Shown here one piece after another: positions 18,253 through 26,610 of a stretch of 64,000 nucleotides of DNA. The stretch's first letter is position 1; the number at the start of each line of letters is the position of its first letter. The notes below the pieces were generated by a model. It made no database searches, was not told the DNA's origin, and was given only the letters and a program-made list of their open reading frames with translations. The position numbers were made by a program, and so were the translations under genes. The DNA is taken from positions 186,001-250,000 of the forward strand of contig NZ_SMSK01000003.1 in NCBI RefSeq assembly GCF_004354985.1. The letters run 5' to 3'. This DNA comes from Segetibacter sp. 3557_3. GTDB lineage: Bacteria > Bacteroidota > Bacteroidia > Chitinophagales > Chitinophagaceae.

Positions 18253-18855
18253 CTACGTAGTCACACTGCCCTGGCGGGCAATAATGAAAGCTATCGTATC
18301 GTCGACACTTATGCCAGCGCGATCCAGTGCGTCATAAATCTCGTCGCGGTTAACGCTTGCCGCAAATGCTTTTTCTTTCAAGCGCTTCTTTACACCCTTT
18401 ACGTCCATGCCCGTATAGCCGCCCGGGCGCATTAATGCGTAAGCGTGTATCAAGCCGCTCAATTCGTCGAAAGCATACAACATTTTATCCATTGCACTCA
18501 CCGGTGCTACGCCAAAATGAGCTGGACCATGTGAAGCAATTGCGCGTAAAATTTCCGGATCCACTCCTCGGTTCTCCAGCTCTTCTATGATCTTCCTGCA
18601 ATGCTGGTCAGGCCACTGATCCCAGTCTGCGTCATGTAGCAATCCGGCCATTTCCCATCGCCATTGTCCCGCTTCATCAAGTTGCAGTTTCTCGGCGGCC
18701 CAGCAATGCATCAGGTGTGCAACCTGCTTCATATGTAGTTTAAGCCGGTCATTTAACACCCAGCTGTCGAGCAAAGCAAGCGCTTCCGCTTTCGATAGCA
18801 CATTTCCCGTATTTGCAGGGTCGCCAAATTCCGTCCGGTTTAGTTGTAAACTCAT
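18253..18855 (-). CDS. HD-domain phosphohydrolase-like protein
   Basis: A cytosolic metal-dependent phosphohydrolase candidate of the HD superfamily; substrate unknown. The sequence shows the ordered metal ligands: His in LKLHMKQVAHLMH, the HD pair in GLLHDADWD, a downstream SHGPAHFG, and a final Asp in AFDELSGLIHAYALMRP. About 200 residues, normal for the small HD proteins often found in Bacteroidota. I place the start at the internal Met (MSLQLNR, 18855); the seven residues before it (MNFDFTP) are read from a 'caaaattcaaaagtaaaaag' low-complexity repeat and are unlikely to be native. Stands alone. Confidence 0.82.
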   Translation of the reverse strand: MSLQLNRTEFGDPANTGNVLSKAEALALLDSWVLNDRLKLHMKQVAHLMHCWAAEKLQLDEAGQWRWEMAGLLHDADWDQWPDQHCRKIIEELENRGVDPEILRAIASHGPAHFGVAPVSAMDKMLYAFDELSGLIHAYALMRPGGYTGMDVKGVKKRLKEKAFAASVNRDEIYDALDRAGISVDDTIAFIIARQGSVTT

Positions 18856-18876
18856 TGGTGTAAAGTCAAAATTCAA

Positions 18877-19266
18877 AAGTAAAAAGTCAGAAGTCTTCAG
18901 ATCCGCCGAGATCCTGCTGTTTAAGGCAGTAGATCAGGGCGATTCTGTTAAACGGAGCGTCGCCACCAAAGCCGCAGGAAGTTCTTCTGCCGGCTTCATA
19001 AAAAAGTCAAGTACAAAGGCAGAAGTAAAAAGTCAAAAGTAAAAAGTCAAAAATGGCGAGGCCGGGAAATCTAAGATGAGCCTGCTTATAAATATTGAAC
19101 ACGATAAAAAATTACGTCTCATATCCCATCTCTCATAACTCATACCTTCCAAACGTCTCATATCCCATCTCTCATAACTCATACCATTCCAATGTTTCAT
19201 AACTCTTCACTCAAAATTCATAACTTTCAACTCATAACTCTTCACTCATAATTCTCAACTCTTCAC
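18877..19266. repeat. Repeat-filled intergenic region with dispersed element copy C
   Basis: 18941-19006 is a minus-oriented copy of the T6GG element (AACGGAGCGTCGCCACC aligns with copy B). 19018-19050 holds 'aaaagtcaaaagtaaaaagt' words. 19112-19145 and 19155-19188 repeat CGTCTCATATCCCATCTCTC followed by ATAACTCATACC; the same text is inverted at 26385-26435. 19189-19265 is an almost G-free run of TCATAACTCTTCACTC variants that abuts the stop of the next gene. Confidence 0.75.
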
Positions 19267-19851
19267 TCATCCCAGCGCCATGTGCAACAACCGCTGTCCC
19301 CGTTCATCAAATTGCAGCAAAGCTGCAGCCTCATGACCCGGTGTTGTCATCTTCTTCCAGGTGCGTTTTAGTATATGTACGATCTTATCGTCTTCATGTT
19401 TTTGTAAAAAGTCAGCAAACTGGTACTGCAGGAAAACAAGGCACAAAGCATTTTCCATTACCTGCACTTCTCGGTCGTATCGCAAGTCCTCTTTTAGGAT
19501 GATATGCTTAACGGGCTCGATCTCAGGCTTTTGATAGCCCGCTTGCTGCATCAGTTCCCCTGCCGTTGAGGCATGAAATCGTGCAAGGTCTTTGCGCCAA
19601 TTTAGGTAGCCAGCCTTGCCGTCGGGATAAACGCTACGCGGTGTTTTCCACCGGCCAATGTGTTGCGACCTTGAGGCGAGTAACAGGCTTTCCCCCGCTG
19701 ATGGCTCAAGGCTGGTGACCCATTCGTAAAGCTTGAGCGCATAAAAATACTCGGCAGGGTAGGTGTTCCCTTCCCACGATAGCTGGTGAGGATCCTGCCG
19801 GTTATAGGTATCGAATAAGTTTATTGCCGTTTCAAATCTGGTCATGTTCAA
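19267..19851 (-). CDS. DUF4202 domain protein
   Basis: A 194-aa cytosolic protein of the DUF4202 family, function not established. The recognisable core is LLLASRSQHIGRWKTPRSVY and the following GYLNWRKDLARFHA, which carries the His, Arg and Tyr residues conserved in the family; the C-terminal part has KHEDDKIVHILKRTWKKM. The length is usual. Oriented away from lpd, whose stop lies 212 bases upstream. The stop codon is directly followed (on the minus strand) by C-free low-complexity sequence. Confidence 0.85.
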   Translation of the reverse strand: MNMTRFETAINLFDTYNRQDPHQLSWEGNTYPAEYFYALKLYEWVTSLEPSAGESLLLASRSQHIGRWKTPRSVYPDGKAGYLNWRKDLARFHASTAGELMQQAGYQKPEIEPVKHIILKEDLRYDREVQVMENALCLVFLQYQFADFLQKHEDDKIVHILKRTWKKMTTPGHEAAALLQFDERGQRLLHMALG

Positions 19852-20014
19852 CTTTTTTGTTTATCCGGCAAGCGCCACTAATATACATCATCATGGTTAA
19901 ATCATGGTCCCGCCCTGGGTCGATAAATTATGATGAGTCTTTTATTGATCGTGCCTGCAACAGCATCATCCTGAACTAAGCCTCACCGCCATCAACAAAT
20001 AAAGGGCAAAATAA

Positions 20015-20039
20015 AAAGGGCTGCACCCGGCAGCCCTTT
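20015..20039 (-). terminator. Terminator of lpd
   Basis: AAAGGGCTGC (20015-20024) pairs with GCAGCCCTTT (20030-20039) around a five-base loop. On the minus strand it is followed by TTATTTT and lies 25 bases after the lpd stop. Confidence 0.85.
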
Positions 20040-20063
20040 CCTGAATTAAATATTAATCCTGCA

Positions 20064-21470
20064 CTAAATATCAATTGCTTCGCCATAAGCTACAGCTGTT
20101 GCTTCTTTCAACGCCTCGCTCATTGTGGGGTGCGGGTGAACTGCATTCAGTATCTCGTGCCCTGTTGTTTCAAGTTTCCTTGCCACCGATACCTCTGCAA
20201 TCATTTCCGTAACACTGTTGCCAATCATATGGGCTCCAAGGAACTCACCATATTTAGCGTCGAAGATCACTTTCACAAAACCTTCGGTGCTTCCCGATGC
20301 ACTGGCCTTACCACTCGCCATAAACGGAAACTTACCCACTTTAACTTCGTAGCCGGCATCCCGTGCTGCCTTTTCCGTAAAGCCAATGCTGGCAATTTCA
20401 GGAGAGCAGTAGGTACAACCCGGAATATTGTTGTAATCCATGCCTTCAGGCAGGTGACCGTATTTTTTCTCGTTGTAACCAATAAACTCCGCCACGTTAA
20501 TACCCTCTTTGCTGGCAACGTGCGCAAGCGCCTGCCCGGGTGTACAATCGCCCAGCGCATAAATTCCCGGTACGTTTGTTTGCCCGTATTTGTCAACGGT
20601 AATTTTTCCTTTTTCGGTTTTTACACCCAGTGCTTCCAGGCCGATATCCTCGATGTTCGCGATAACTCCAACAGCGCTTAATACAACTTCAGCTTCAAGT
20701 ATCTTTTCACCAGCCTGGGTTTTTACACGCGCTTTGCTGATTTCGCCTGATGTATCTACAGCTTCAACAGTAGCATTGGTCAGGATTTCAATCCCCTGCC
20801 GCTTAAACTGTTTTTCGAGCTCTTTCGAAATTTCTTCGTCTTCAACCGGAACAACCCTAGGCATAAATTCAACTATCGTAACCTTCGTACCCATGGCGTT
20901 ATAGAAGTAAGCAAATTCAACCCCGATTGCGCCGCTTCCTACAACGATCATTGTTTTAGGCTGCTTTGGCAATACCATCGCTTCGCGGTAGCCAACTACC
21001 TTTTTACCGTCAATTGGTAAGTTGGGCAATTGCCGTCCACGTCCGCCCGTGGCAATTACAATATGTTTTGCCTCAACCAGCTGTGTTTTATTGTCTGCAC
21101 CCGTTACTTCAACCTGGCCTTTTGCCTTCAGCCTTCCGTAACCCATGATCACGTCTATCTTGTTTTTCTTCATCAGGAACTGAACGCCCTTGCTCATTTT
21201 ATCGGCAACGCCACGGCTGCGCTTGATAACCGCCCCAAAATCGTGTTGTATTCCCGAGGCCTGAACGCCGTAATCAGCAGCATGCTTCAGGTATTCGTAA
21301 ACCTGTGCGCTTTTCAATAATGCTTTGGTGGGTATACAACCCCAGTTAAGGCAAATTCCCCCGAGGCTTTCCTTTTCTATAATGGCAACCTTAAGTCCTA
21401 ACTGTGAAGCCCTGATAGCTGCGGGATACCCGCCCGGGCCGCTTCCTAATACGATAACGTCGTAAGCCAT
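20064..21470 (-). CDS. lpdA: Dihydrolipoyl dehydrogenase
   Basis: E3 subunit of pyruvate and 2-oxoglutarate dehydrogenase complexes; reoxidises dihydrolipoamide with NAD via FAD and a redox disulfide. Visible motifs: N-terminal FAD-binding VLGSGPGGYPAAIRA, the redox-active GGICLNWGCIPTKALL, the second dinucleotide-binding MIVVGSGAIGVEFAYF, the GDCTPGQALAHVASKEG FAD segment and the C-terminal catalytic HPHPTMSEAL with its His-Glu partner. Length 468 aa is normal. The gene is monocistronic here with its own terminator; the E1 and E2 genes are not in the window. Confidence 0.97.
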   Translation of the reverse strand: MAYDVIVLGSGPGGYPAAIRASQLGLKVAIIEKESLGGICLNWGCIPTKALLKSAQVYEYLKHAADYGVQASGIQHDFGAVIKRSRGVADKMSKGVQFLMKKNKIDVIMGYGRLKAKGQVEVTGADNKTQLVEAKHIVIATGGRGRQLPNLPIDGKKVVGYREAMVLPKQPKTMIVVGSGAIGVEFAYFYNAMGTKVTIVEFMPRVVPVEDEEISKELEKQFKRQGIEILTNATVEAVDTSGEISKARVKTQAGEKILEAEVVLSAVGVIANIEDIGLEALGVKTEKGKITVDKYGQTNVPGIYALGDCTPGQALAHVASKEGINVAEFIGYNEKKYGHLPEGMDYNNIPGCTYCSPEIASIGFTEKAARDAGYEVKVGKFPFMASGKASASGSTEGFVKVIFDAKYGEFLGAHMIGNSVTEMIAEVSVARKLETTGHEILNAVHPHPTMSEALKEATAVAYGEAIDI

Positions 21471-22008
21471 GTTTAAATAAGTTGATGGTTGATAGTAGAT
21501 GGTTCTGGTTGATAGATGAACGGAAGGTAAGGTGTTCGTGTAAACTTACACAGCTCAACACTCAACCGGCACGCGAAAATACTGGTAATGCATCAAATCG
21601 CAAAAGCAACTGTTTTTCAGTATGCAACTCAGCGGTGCTCGCCCCACGTTCTGTCCCAATCCGGCCGGTTAAGATGCAGTCGCCCTGTACTATGCTGGAG
21701 CAACACAGCACCTGCTCATCCCTGTTGGTAAAGCGATCATGTATCGGGGGCCTCGAATTCGTGCAGACCCATAAACATGTTTTTTTTGGTACCGGCATTT
21801 GTTCATCGATTAAACCCCGGTTGCGTCGCAATCCGTTCATCTTTTTGTGCTTTGGGCAACGCACTTTACCTATTAAGATGCCCCTTTAACCGAAACAAAC
21901 AACCGTTTAAACCCGGTTTTTACGGGATCACGGGTTTCCCGGGCTTAGGGTGAATTTAGTCCCTTTTTCAAGGTTCGTTTTGTCGTTGGTCGTTACGATA
22001 TTTGTTAA
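21471..22008. other. Intergenic region before the first receptor gene
   Basis: No supported gene. Overlapping open frames on both strands (about 21482-21889) have low-quality composition, and the minus-strand one starts inside unrelated sequence. It contains a palindromic 'acgggatcacgggtttcccggg' patch near 21923. It presumably carries the divergent promoters of lpd and the receptor gene; no clear -7 box was found. Confidence 0.45.
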
Positions 22009-24459
22009 GTGAGATCCAGCATTACCTGCCTGCTTTTGTTTGCCTGTTTCCAGGTTTTTGCACAGTCTGCAAAACCCTCAAAAACAAACATTGGGGTTAT
22101 TACCGGTACCTTGCTTGAAGATGAGTCAGGTAAAGCCATTCCGGATGCTACCATCAGCCTTTCGCTGATGCGCGACGGTAGTGGTAAACGGTCATCAGTT
22201 ACCGACAAAAACGGCAGCTTCGAACTTGAAGCATTGGCCTTTGGCCTATATCGTTTTACCGCCACAAGCATCGGTTATGCAACGGTAACAATGGATAGCA
22301 TATTCATCCGGGAAGAACGGTTCGACTTCAACCTGGGCGATGTTAAGCTCCGCCGGTCTTCAGCAGCGCTTGCCGAGGTTATTGTATATGCTGAAAAGCC
22401 ACTAATCGAAAATAAAGACGGTAAAATCACTTATAACGTGGGCGAAAGTGCTTTAAGCAGCGGCTCCAGCACGGCTGAACTGTTAAAGAGTATGCCCATG
22501 ATCGCTAACGATCCCAATGGCAAGGTATTACTCAAGGGCAGGGAACCCAAAATCCTTATCGACGATAAGCCAACCGATCTTTCTGCGGCTCAGCTGGCAG
22601 ACCTGCTGGAAAGTATGCCGGGCAGCAGTATCGATAGAATTGAATTGATGTTGAACCCGCCACCCCAGTACGCAACAGAAGCCGGCGGGGTAATTAACAT
22701 CGTAACAAAAAAAGGCAAGATTGGCCTCGTTGGCCGGGTGGTTGCAAGCGGCGGAACAAGGGGAGAGGGTAGTCTCTCATCAAATATGTCGTACCGTAAC
22801 AAGAAGTACTCCTTCAATACAACGCTTGGTTTGGCGGCAAGCCAGTTTACAGGGAACAGTTATAGTCGAAGAGAGAATTACTACCGCGATTCTACAAACT
22901 TCTTTAACACCGGGAGCAGGTTTAAGAACCAAAACCTGCGGCCAAATATTCGCCTGCAGGGCGAGTATGAGCTCGACAAAAACAACAGCTTTAATGCGGT
23001 TTTCCAAAACAACCTGAACTACTTCGATAACAACAGCTTTACCCAATATGCTAACCTAAACCGCGATAAGGAAATATACCGGCTCAGTACCCGTGAAAAT
23101 GCCTCCGTCGGTAATGGTTACAACAATAGCCTTACACTATCGTACACTTACAGGGGTAAAAGCTATATCGAACGTTTACAGGTAATTGCCGCGGGCAATT
23201 TCGGCAAGAATGATAACGGTCGCGATTTCTACCAACAATTTTTACAACCCAACTTTTTACCTACTGGCCTCGACTCCTCGCAAAACCAGGCTACCGACGT
23301 GTACAGCAATGCATACTCACTTAGGATCAACTACGATAAGCCTTTACGCTGGAAAGGCGCAATGCTCAGCACCGGAATATCTTACGGCAGAAACAATTAC
23401 CACAATGTTTTGAACACGAGTTTTCTAAAAAAGCTGGAGCAACAATTTGTGATCAACGAGTTGCTCAGCACCGATTTCAGGTTTCATCAAACCATCAATA
23501 CTGCGCGGGCAGGCATGAGCTACCAGTTGCCGGCAAAATGGCGAATCACTGCCGGTGCCCAGGTAGAGCAAACCCAATTTGACTTTACCTTCATCAAGGG
23601 AAATGCTGCCGACGTAAACAATACCTATTGGAACCTGTTGCCGAATCTTACCATCCGCAAAGAGTTCAACAAAACCGTTAACGCTTCGTTTGTTTACCGC
23701 AGAAGCATACGCCGGCCGGGCATAGCCGAGCTAAACCCCAGTGTTGACTACAATGATCCCTATAATATCCGGTTTGGCAACCCGAACCTGCTCCCTTCGC
23801 TTGCAGAAAACTTTGACCTTAATATTGGTTTGTCAAAAGGAAAATACTACTTCAACGGATCACTTGGATATAACAATGTAAAGGACATTTTCAACACCAT
23901 CAGGAGCCTGGTTGAGGCGGGTAAAACCCAGGTGACCTACCAGAATATTGCTGCCCGCAGGGAATATGAAGCAAGCTTTTGGGGCGGCTATACTTTCAGC
24001 AAAAAGCTGCGGATCAACATGAGTGCAGGCTATAGTTATAATCAATACAATGCTGCGGATAAGCTCCTTTTCAAATATCGTAACGGGCAAACCTTTTACA
24101 CCAGCCTGAACTATAATTATATGCCCAATCCACTTACGACGTTTGAAGGCAATGCGCGGTACAGCAGCTTCGCCGATCCGCAGGGTAGGGCCCGGAGCAA
24201 CCTTCAATTAAACCTGGGTATACAGCGAAAGTTTTTTGCGCGCAGGTTAACCGTTGGTTTAAATGCCATCGATCCGCTTCGGGTACAGAAGTATACCACC
24301 TATACCTATGGAAGCAACTTTATGCTCGAAAACTTTAGTTCCACCAACACCCGCAACTTTCGGGTATCGCTTGGCTGGCAGTTAAACCGCACTCAAAAGA
24401 AGCGCATGAGCGAGAAGGAAAAGAAAGCGGTGCTGGAAAGAGTGAAGAAGAAAATGTAA
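22009..24459 (+). CDS. Outer-membrane beta-barrel receptor (TonB-dependent type)
   Basis: Probable outer-membrane transporter of 816 aa. A signal peptide (MRSSITCLLLFACFQVFAQS) precedes a carboxypeptidase-regulatory-like beta-sandwich (~28-110, GVITGTLLEDESGKAIPDATISL), a plug-like domain (~125-235, with ELLKSMPMIANDPNGKV and GGVINIVTKKG) and a long barrel rich in Asn/Tyr/Phe (~240-800). It ends with a Lys/Glu-rich tail (KKRMSEKEKKAVLERVKKKM) instead of a terminal aromatic strand residue, as is frequent in this OMP_b-brl_3-type group. The only suitable start is GTG at 22009. Substrate is unknown. No SusD-like partner lies next to it, so it is not a classical polysaccharide-utilisation pair. 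Confidence 0.9.
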   Translation: MRSSITCLLLFACFQVFAQSAKPSKTNIGVITGTLLEDESGKAIPDATISLSLMRDGSGKRSSVTDKNGSFELEALAFGLYRFTATSIGYATVTMDSIFIREERFDFNLGDVKLRRSSAALAEVIVYAEKPLIENKDGKITYNVGESALSSGSSTAELLKSMPMIANDPNGKVLLKGREPKILIDDKPTDLSAAQLADLLESMPGSSIDRIELMLNPPPQYATEAGGVINIVTKKGKIGLVGRVVASGGTRGEGSLSSNMSYRNKKYSFNTTLGLAASQFTGNSYSRRENYYRDSTNFFNTGSRFKNQNLRPNIRLQGEYELDKNNSFNAVFQNNLNYFDNNSFTQYANLNRDKEIYRLSTRENASVGNGYNNSLTLSYTYRGKSYIERLQVIAAGNFGKNDNGRDFYQQFLQPNFLPTGLDSSQNQATDVYSNAYSLRINYDKPLRWKGAMLSTGISYGRNNYHNVLNTSFLKKLEQQFVINELLSTDFRFHQTINTARAGMSYQLPAKWRITAGAQVEQTQFDFTFIKGNAADVNNTYWNLLPNLTIRKEFNKTVNASFVYRRSIRRPGIAELNPSVDYNDPYNIRFGNPNLLPSLAENFDLNIGLSKGKYYFNGSLGYNNVKDIFNTIRSLVEAGKTQVTYQNIAARREYEASFWGGYTFSKKLRINMSAGYSYNQYNAADKLLFKYRNGQTFYTSLNYNYMPNPLTTFEGNARYSSFADPQGRARSNLQLNLGIQRKFFARRLTVGLNAIDPLRVQKYTTYTYGSNFMLENFSSTNTRNFRVSLGWQLNRTQKKRMSEKEKKAVLERVKKKM

Positions 24460-24715
24460 AATGAAGTAAAAAGTAAAAAGCTTATATAAGATAATTAAAA
24501 ATGTAAAATGTAAAATGAAAAATTGATTCCCGACAAGCAAGCGTCTGTGCTCTTATAAATACTTTTTAGTATAGCTTCCCATCAATCAACCTTTCAACTT
24601 ATCACCCTATCAACTTATTACTCAATACCTCAATACCTCAATACCCAATACCTCAATACCCAATACCTCAATACCAAATACCCAATACCTCTCAACCAAT
24701 CAACCAGTCAACTTA
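24460..24715. repeat. G-free low-complexity tract between convergent genes
   Basis: From about 24585 to 24715 the plus strand has almost no G and is built of CAATACC, TCAATACC and TCAACTTATCAACC words, directly abutting the stop of the minus-strand gene. A 'gtaaaatgtaaaatgaaaa' word is at 24495-24520. No hairpin terminator is present between these convergent genes. Confidence 0.75.
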
Positions 24716-25240
24716 TCAACTTGCTACCTCAATACCCTTCTTCCCAATCCGACTCACCAGCCAGCTTTCTTTAACGGGGATCATCCATTTGTTTTCGAGT
24801 TCTGCTTTGGTTGCCACCAGGTTATTGAAGTAGATCGTCTCGGGAGTGATAAAATCATTTTCAACCGCATAGTTCAATTGTGACAAGGGGATGAGCTGCA
24901 CCTTTTCTTTTACGAGGAAAGCCAGATTCTGGCGGTTGAACATGTCTACCTTAAAACGTTCTTCTATGTTTTTGATCAATCGAACCGAACTGTCGGTGCT
25001 GCATCCGCTAACACCTGCCTGCGACTCATCGGCCATAACCACAACAAACTGCCCGAAAAACAGGTTTGCATAACCTTTTACCACCGCCCCATGCGAACGC
25101 CAGCTATTTACAAATTCATTCAGCATTTCTTCGATTTCGGGTGCCTCGCTAAGGAAGAAAAGCCGGCTCGACTGGTAAACCCATACTCTCGAGGATGGGT
25201 CAAAGTCTTCAGGTAGCAAGGAGCGATAATCCAGGTTCAT
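24716..25240 (-). CDS. Conserved hypothetical protein, last gene of the Fe-S locus
   Basis: A 174-aa soluble protein starting MNLDYRSLLPEDFDPSSRVW and containing SSRLFFLSEAPEIEEMLNEF, SWRSHGAVVKGYANLFFGQF and VVVMADESQAGVSGCSTDSS. Bacteroidota homologues are often labelled 'ABC transporter ATPase', but I see no Walker A, Walker B or signature motif, so that label looks wrong. The conserved Asp/Glu/Ser/Cys cluster (ADESQAGVSGCSTDSS) may be an active or binding site. Located 89 bases downstream of the 57-residue membrane protein, on the same strand. Function unknown. Confidence 0.8.
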   Translation of the reverse strand: MNLDYRSLLPEDFDPSSRVWVYQSSRLFFLSEAPEIEEMLNEFVNSWRSHGAVVKGYANLFFGQFVVVMADESQAGVSGCSTDSSVRLIKNIEERFKVDMFNRQNLAFLVKEKVQLIPLSQLNYAVENDFITPETIYFNNLVATKAELENKWMIPVKESWLVSRIGKKGIEVAS

Positions 25241-25329
25241 AGCTTCAATTTAAATAGATGTGATGTTTTCTTTGACAAAGCTACAGGCATCTAGCTTCAG
25301 CCCCGCGCATCCGGCTGTTAAACTTTAGA

Positions 25330-25503
25330 TTACCATCGCGGTTTGGTAATCAGTGCAAGGGGAATGGCAATGATAAACCCAAGCACCAGGTGGTGCAGGA
25401 CCCCCCTGATGTGGAGCTTGTATAACAGTGCGTCGAAAACGTACAACAATGCGGTGAGTGCAAGTGCAAGCAAAAGAAACCAACCCCATTTAAACTGCTT
25501 CAT
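25330..25503 (-). CDS. 57-residue membrane protein in the Fe-S operon
   Basis: ATG at 25503 follows the stop of the CCG-domain Fe-S gene by three bases, so the two are probably translated from one message. The product starts MKQFKWGWFLLLALALTALL, has one or two helices (~7-25 and ~36-52, LVLGFIIAIPLALI) joined by a His/Arg segment (KLHIRGVLHH), and ends ITKPRW. It is short enough to be missed by length-limited gene finding. It may help anchor the oxidoreductase, but that is inferred only from its position. Confidence 0.7.
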   Translation of the reverse strand: MKQFKWGWFLLLALALTALLYVFDALLYKLHIRGVLHHLVLGFIIAIPLALITKPRW

Positions 25504-25506
25504 GGT

Positions 25507-26286
25507 TTAGTCGATGCTGGCGGCTACAAGTTCTGCGACGTCCATAACCACCACATCGCCTTCTTTGTCGCTGTTTTTAACTCCGTCCGTTAGCATGGTA
25601 TTACAAAAAGGGCACGCAGCTGCGATAATCGTTGCGCCGGTGCCGATTGCTTCATTCGTGCGTTCCTGGTTTACGCGGATGTCGCCGGGTTCCTCCTCTT
25701 TAAACATTTGCGCACCGCCGGCACCACAACAGAGCCCGTTTACCCGGCACCGCTTCATCTCGACCAGTTCGGCATCCAAAGCTTCCAAAACTTTTCGGGG
25801 GGCCTCGTATATCCCGTTGGCCCTGCCGAGATAGCAACTATCATGATAAGTAATGCGGCGCCCTTTGTAAGTGCCACCTTCTTTCATTTTAATCCTGCCT
25901 TCATCAATCAATTGTTGCAAAAGGGTAGTATGGTGAATGACTTCGTAGTTTCCCCCCAGCTCGGGATATTCGTTTTTAAAGATGTTGTAACAGTGGGGAC
26001 AGGTGGTAACAATCTTTTTAATGCCATAACCATTTAGCACCTGTATGTTGTTGTAAGCCATCATTTGAAAAAGGAACTCGTTGCCCGCACGCCGGGCGGG
26101 ATCCCCTGTACAAGCTTCCTCCTTCCCGAGAATGGCATATTTCAGCTCTACCTTGTTTAGGATTGTCGCAAAAGCGCGGGTAATCTTTTGCGCACGCTGG
26201 TCGTAGCTTCCTGAACAACCCACCCAAAATAATATTTCCGGACTATCACCACTGGCCATCATATCCGCCATCGTTGGAACCTGCAT
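25507..26286 (-). CDS. Fe-S protein with two CCG domains (HdrB/GlpC-like)
   Basis: A cytosolic or membrane-associated subunit of a heterodisulfide-reductase-like electron-transfer complex. Two cysteine-rich CCG domains are visible: the first with FWVGCSGSYD and TTCPHCYNIFKNEYPELGG, the second with DSCYLGRANGIYE, RVNGLCCGAGGAQMF and AAACPFCNTML; these cysteines ligate Fe-S clusters in the family. I set the start at the second Met (MQVPTMADMM, 26286) because a TAnnTTTG box ends at 26301, which places transcription start at about 26295 at the first ATG itself. The natural membrane partner is the ferredoxin-like protein at 28740-30050, now separated by two plus-strand genes. Confidence 0.87.
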   Translation of the reverse strand: MQVPTMADMMASGDSPEILFWVGCSGSYDQRAQKITRAFATILNKVELKYAILGKEEACTGDPARRAGNEFLFQMMAYNNIQVLNGYGIKKIVTTCPHCYNIFKNEYPELGGNYEVIHHTTLLQQLIDEGRIKMKEGGTYKGRRITYHDSCYLGRANGIYEAPRKVLEALDAELVEMKRCRVNGLCCGAGGAQMFKEEEPGDIRVNQERTNEAIGTGATIIAAACPFCNTMLTDGVKNSDKEGDVVVMDVAELVAASID

Positions 26287-26300
26287 TTGGAACATTTTTT

Positions 26301-26308
26301 CAAATGTA
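26301..26308 (-). promoter_or_regulatory. -7 promoter box of the CCG gene
   Basis: TACATTTG on the minus strand matches the Bacteroidota TAnnTTTG box and ends 15 bases upstream of the chosen start codon. It gives the downstream part of the Fe-S locus its own promoter. Confidence 0.55.
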
Positions 26309-26584
26309 TTTCATTTTGGTCTAGCCAGATTAGCGGATTACGGATTAGCGAATTGCGGATGAGAGAAGTTAGGAGGTATGAGAGACGAGATATGAGACGT
26401 TGGAAAGTTATGAGTTATGAGAGATGGGATATGAGACGTAATGGTGCTGACATCCCCAATTGCTAAGGGGTAAAGCGGAAAAGTTGTTATAACTTCTTAC
26501 GAGTTAACAACAACAATAAACTTCTCAACCCACGTATTTGCCCTTTTTTACTTTTTACTTTTCACTTTTGCATCAGGACTGCGC
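26309..26584. repeat. Low-complexity words upstream of the ATP-grasp gene
   Basis: 26328-26362 is a GATTAGCGGATTACGGATTA word. 26380-26440 repeats TATGAGTTATGAGAGATGGG-type text, the reverse complement of 19112-19188. 26548-26570 is 'ttttttactttttacttttc'. No gene seen. Confidence 0.65.
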
Positions 26585-26592
26585 TACTTTTG
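26585..26592 (+). promoter_or_regulatory. -7 promoter box of the ATP-grasp gene
   Basis: TACTTTTG fits TAnnTTTG. Transcription would start near 26599, about 12 bases before the proposed CTG start at 26611, which supports translation of the N-terminal extension. Confidence 0.55.
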
Positions 26593-26610
26593 CCGCCTTA
26601 ACCCCAAAAG

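Noticed and set aside
21482-21889. 135-residue open frame between lpd and the receptor gene
   Set aside because: Overlaps an equally long frame on the other strand, starts in low-complexity sequence and shows no recognisable protein pattern.
22009-24459. SusC/SusD polysaccharide-utilisation locus
   Set aside because: Neither receptor gene has a SusD-like lipoprotein neighbour or associated glycoside hydrolases.
24716-25240. ABC transporter ATPase
   Set aside because: No Walker A, Walker B or signature motif is present despite the label often given to homologues.
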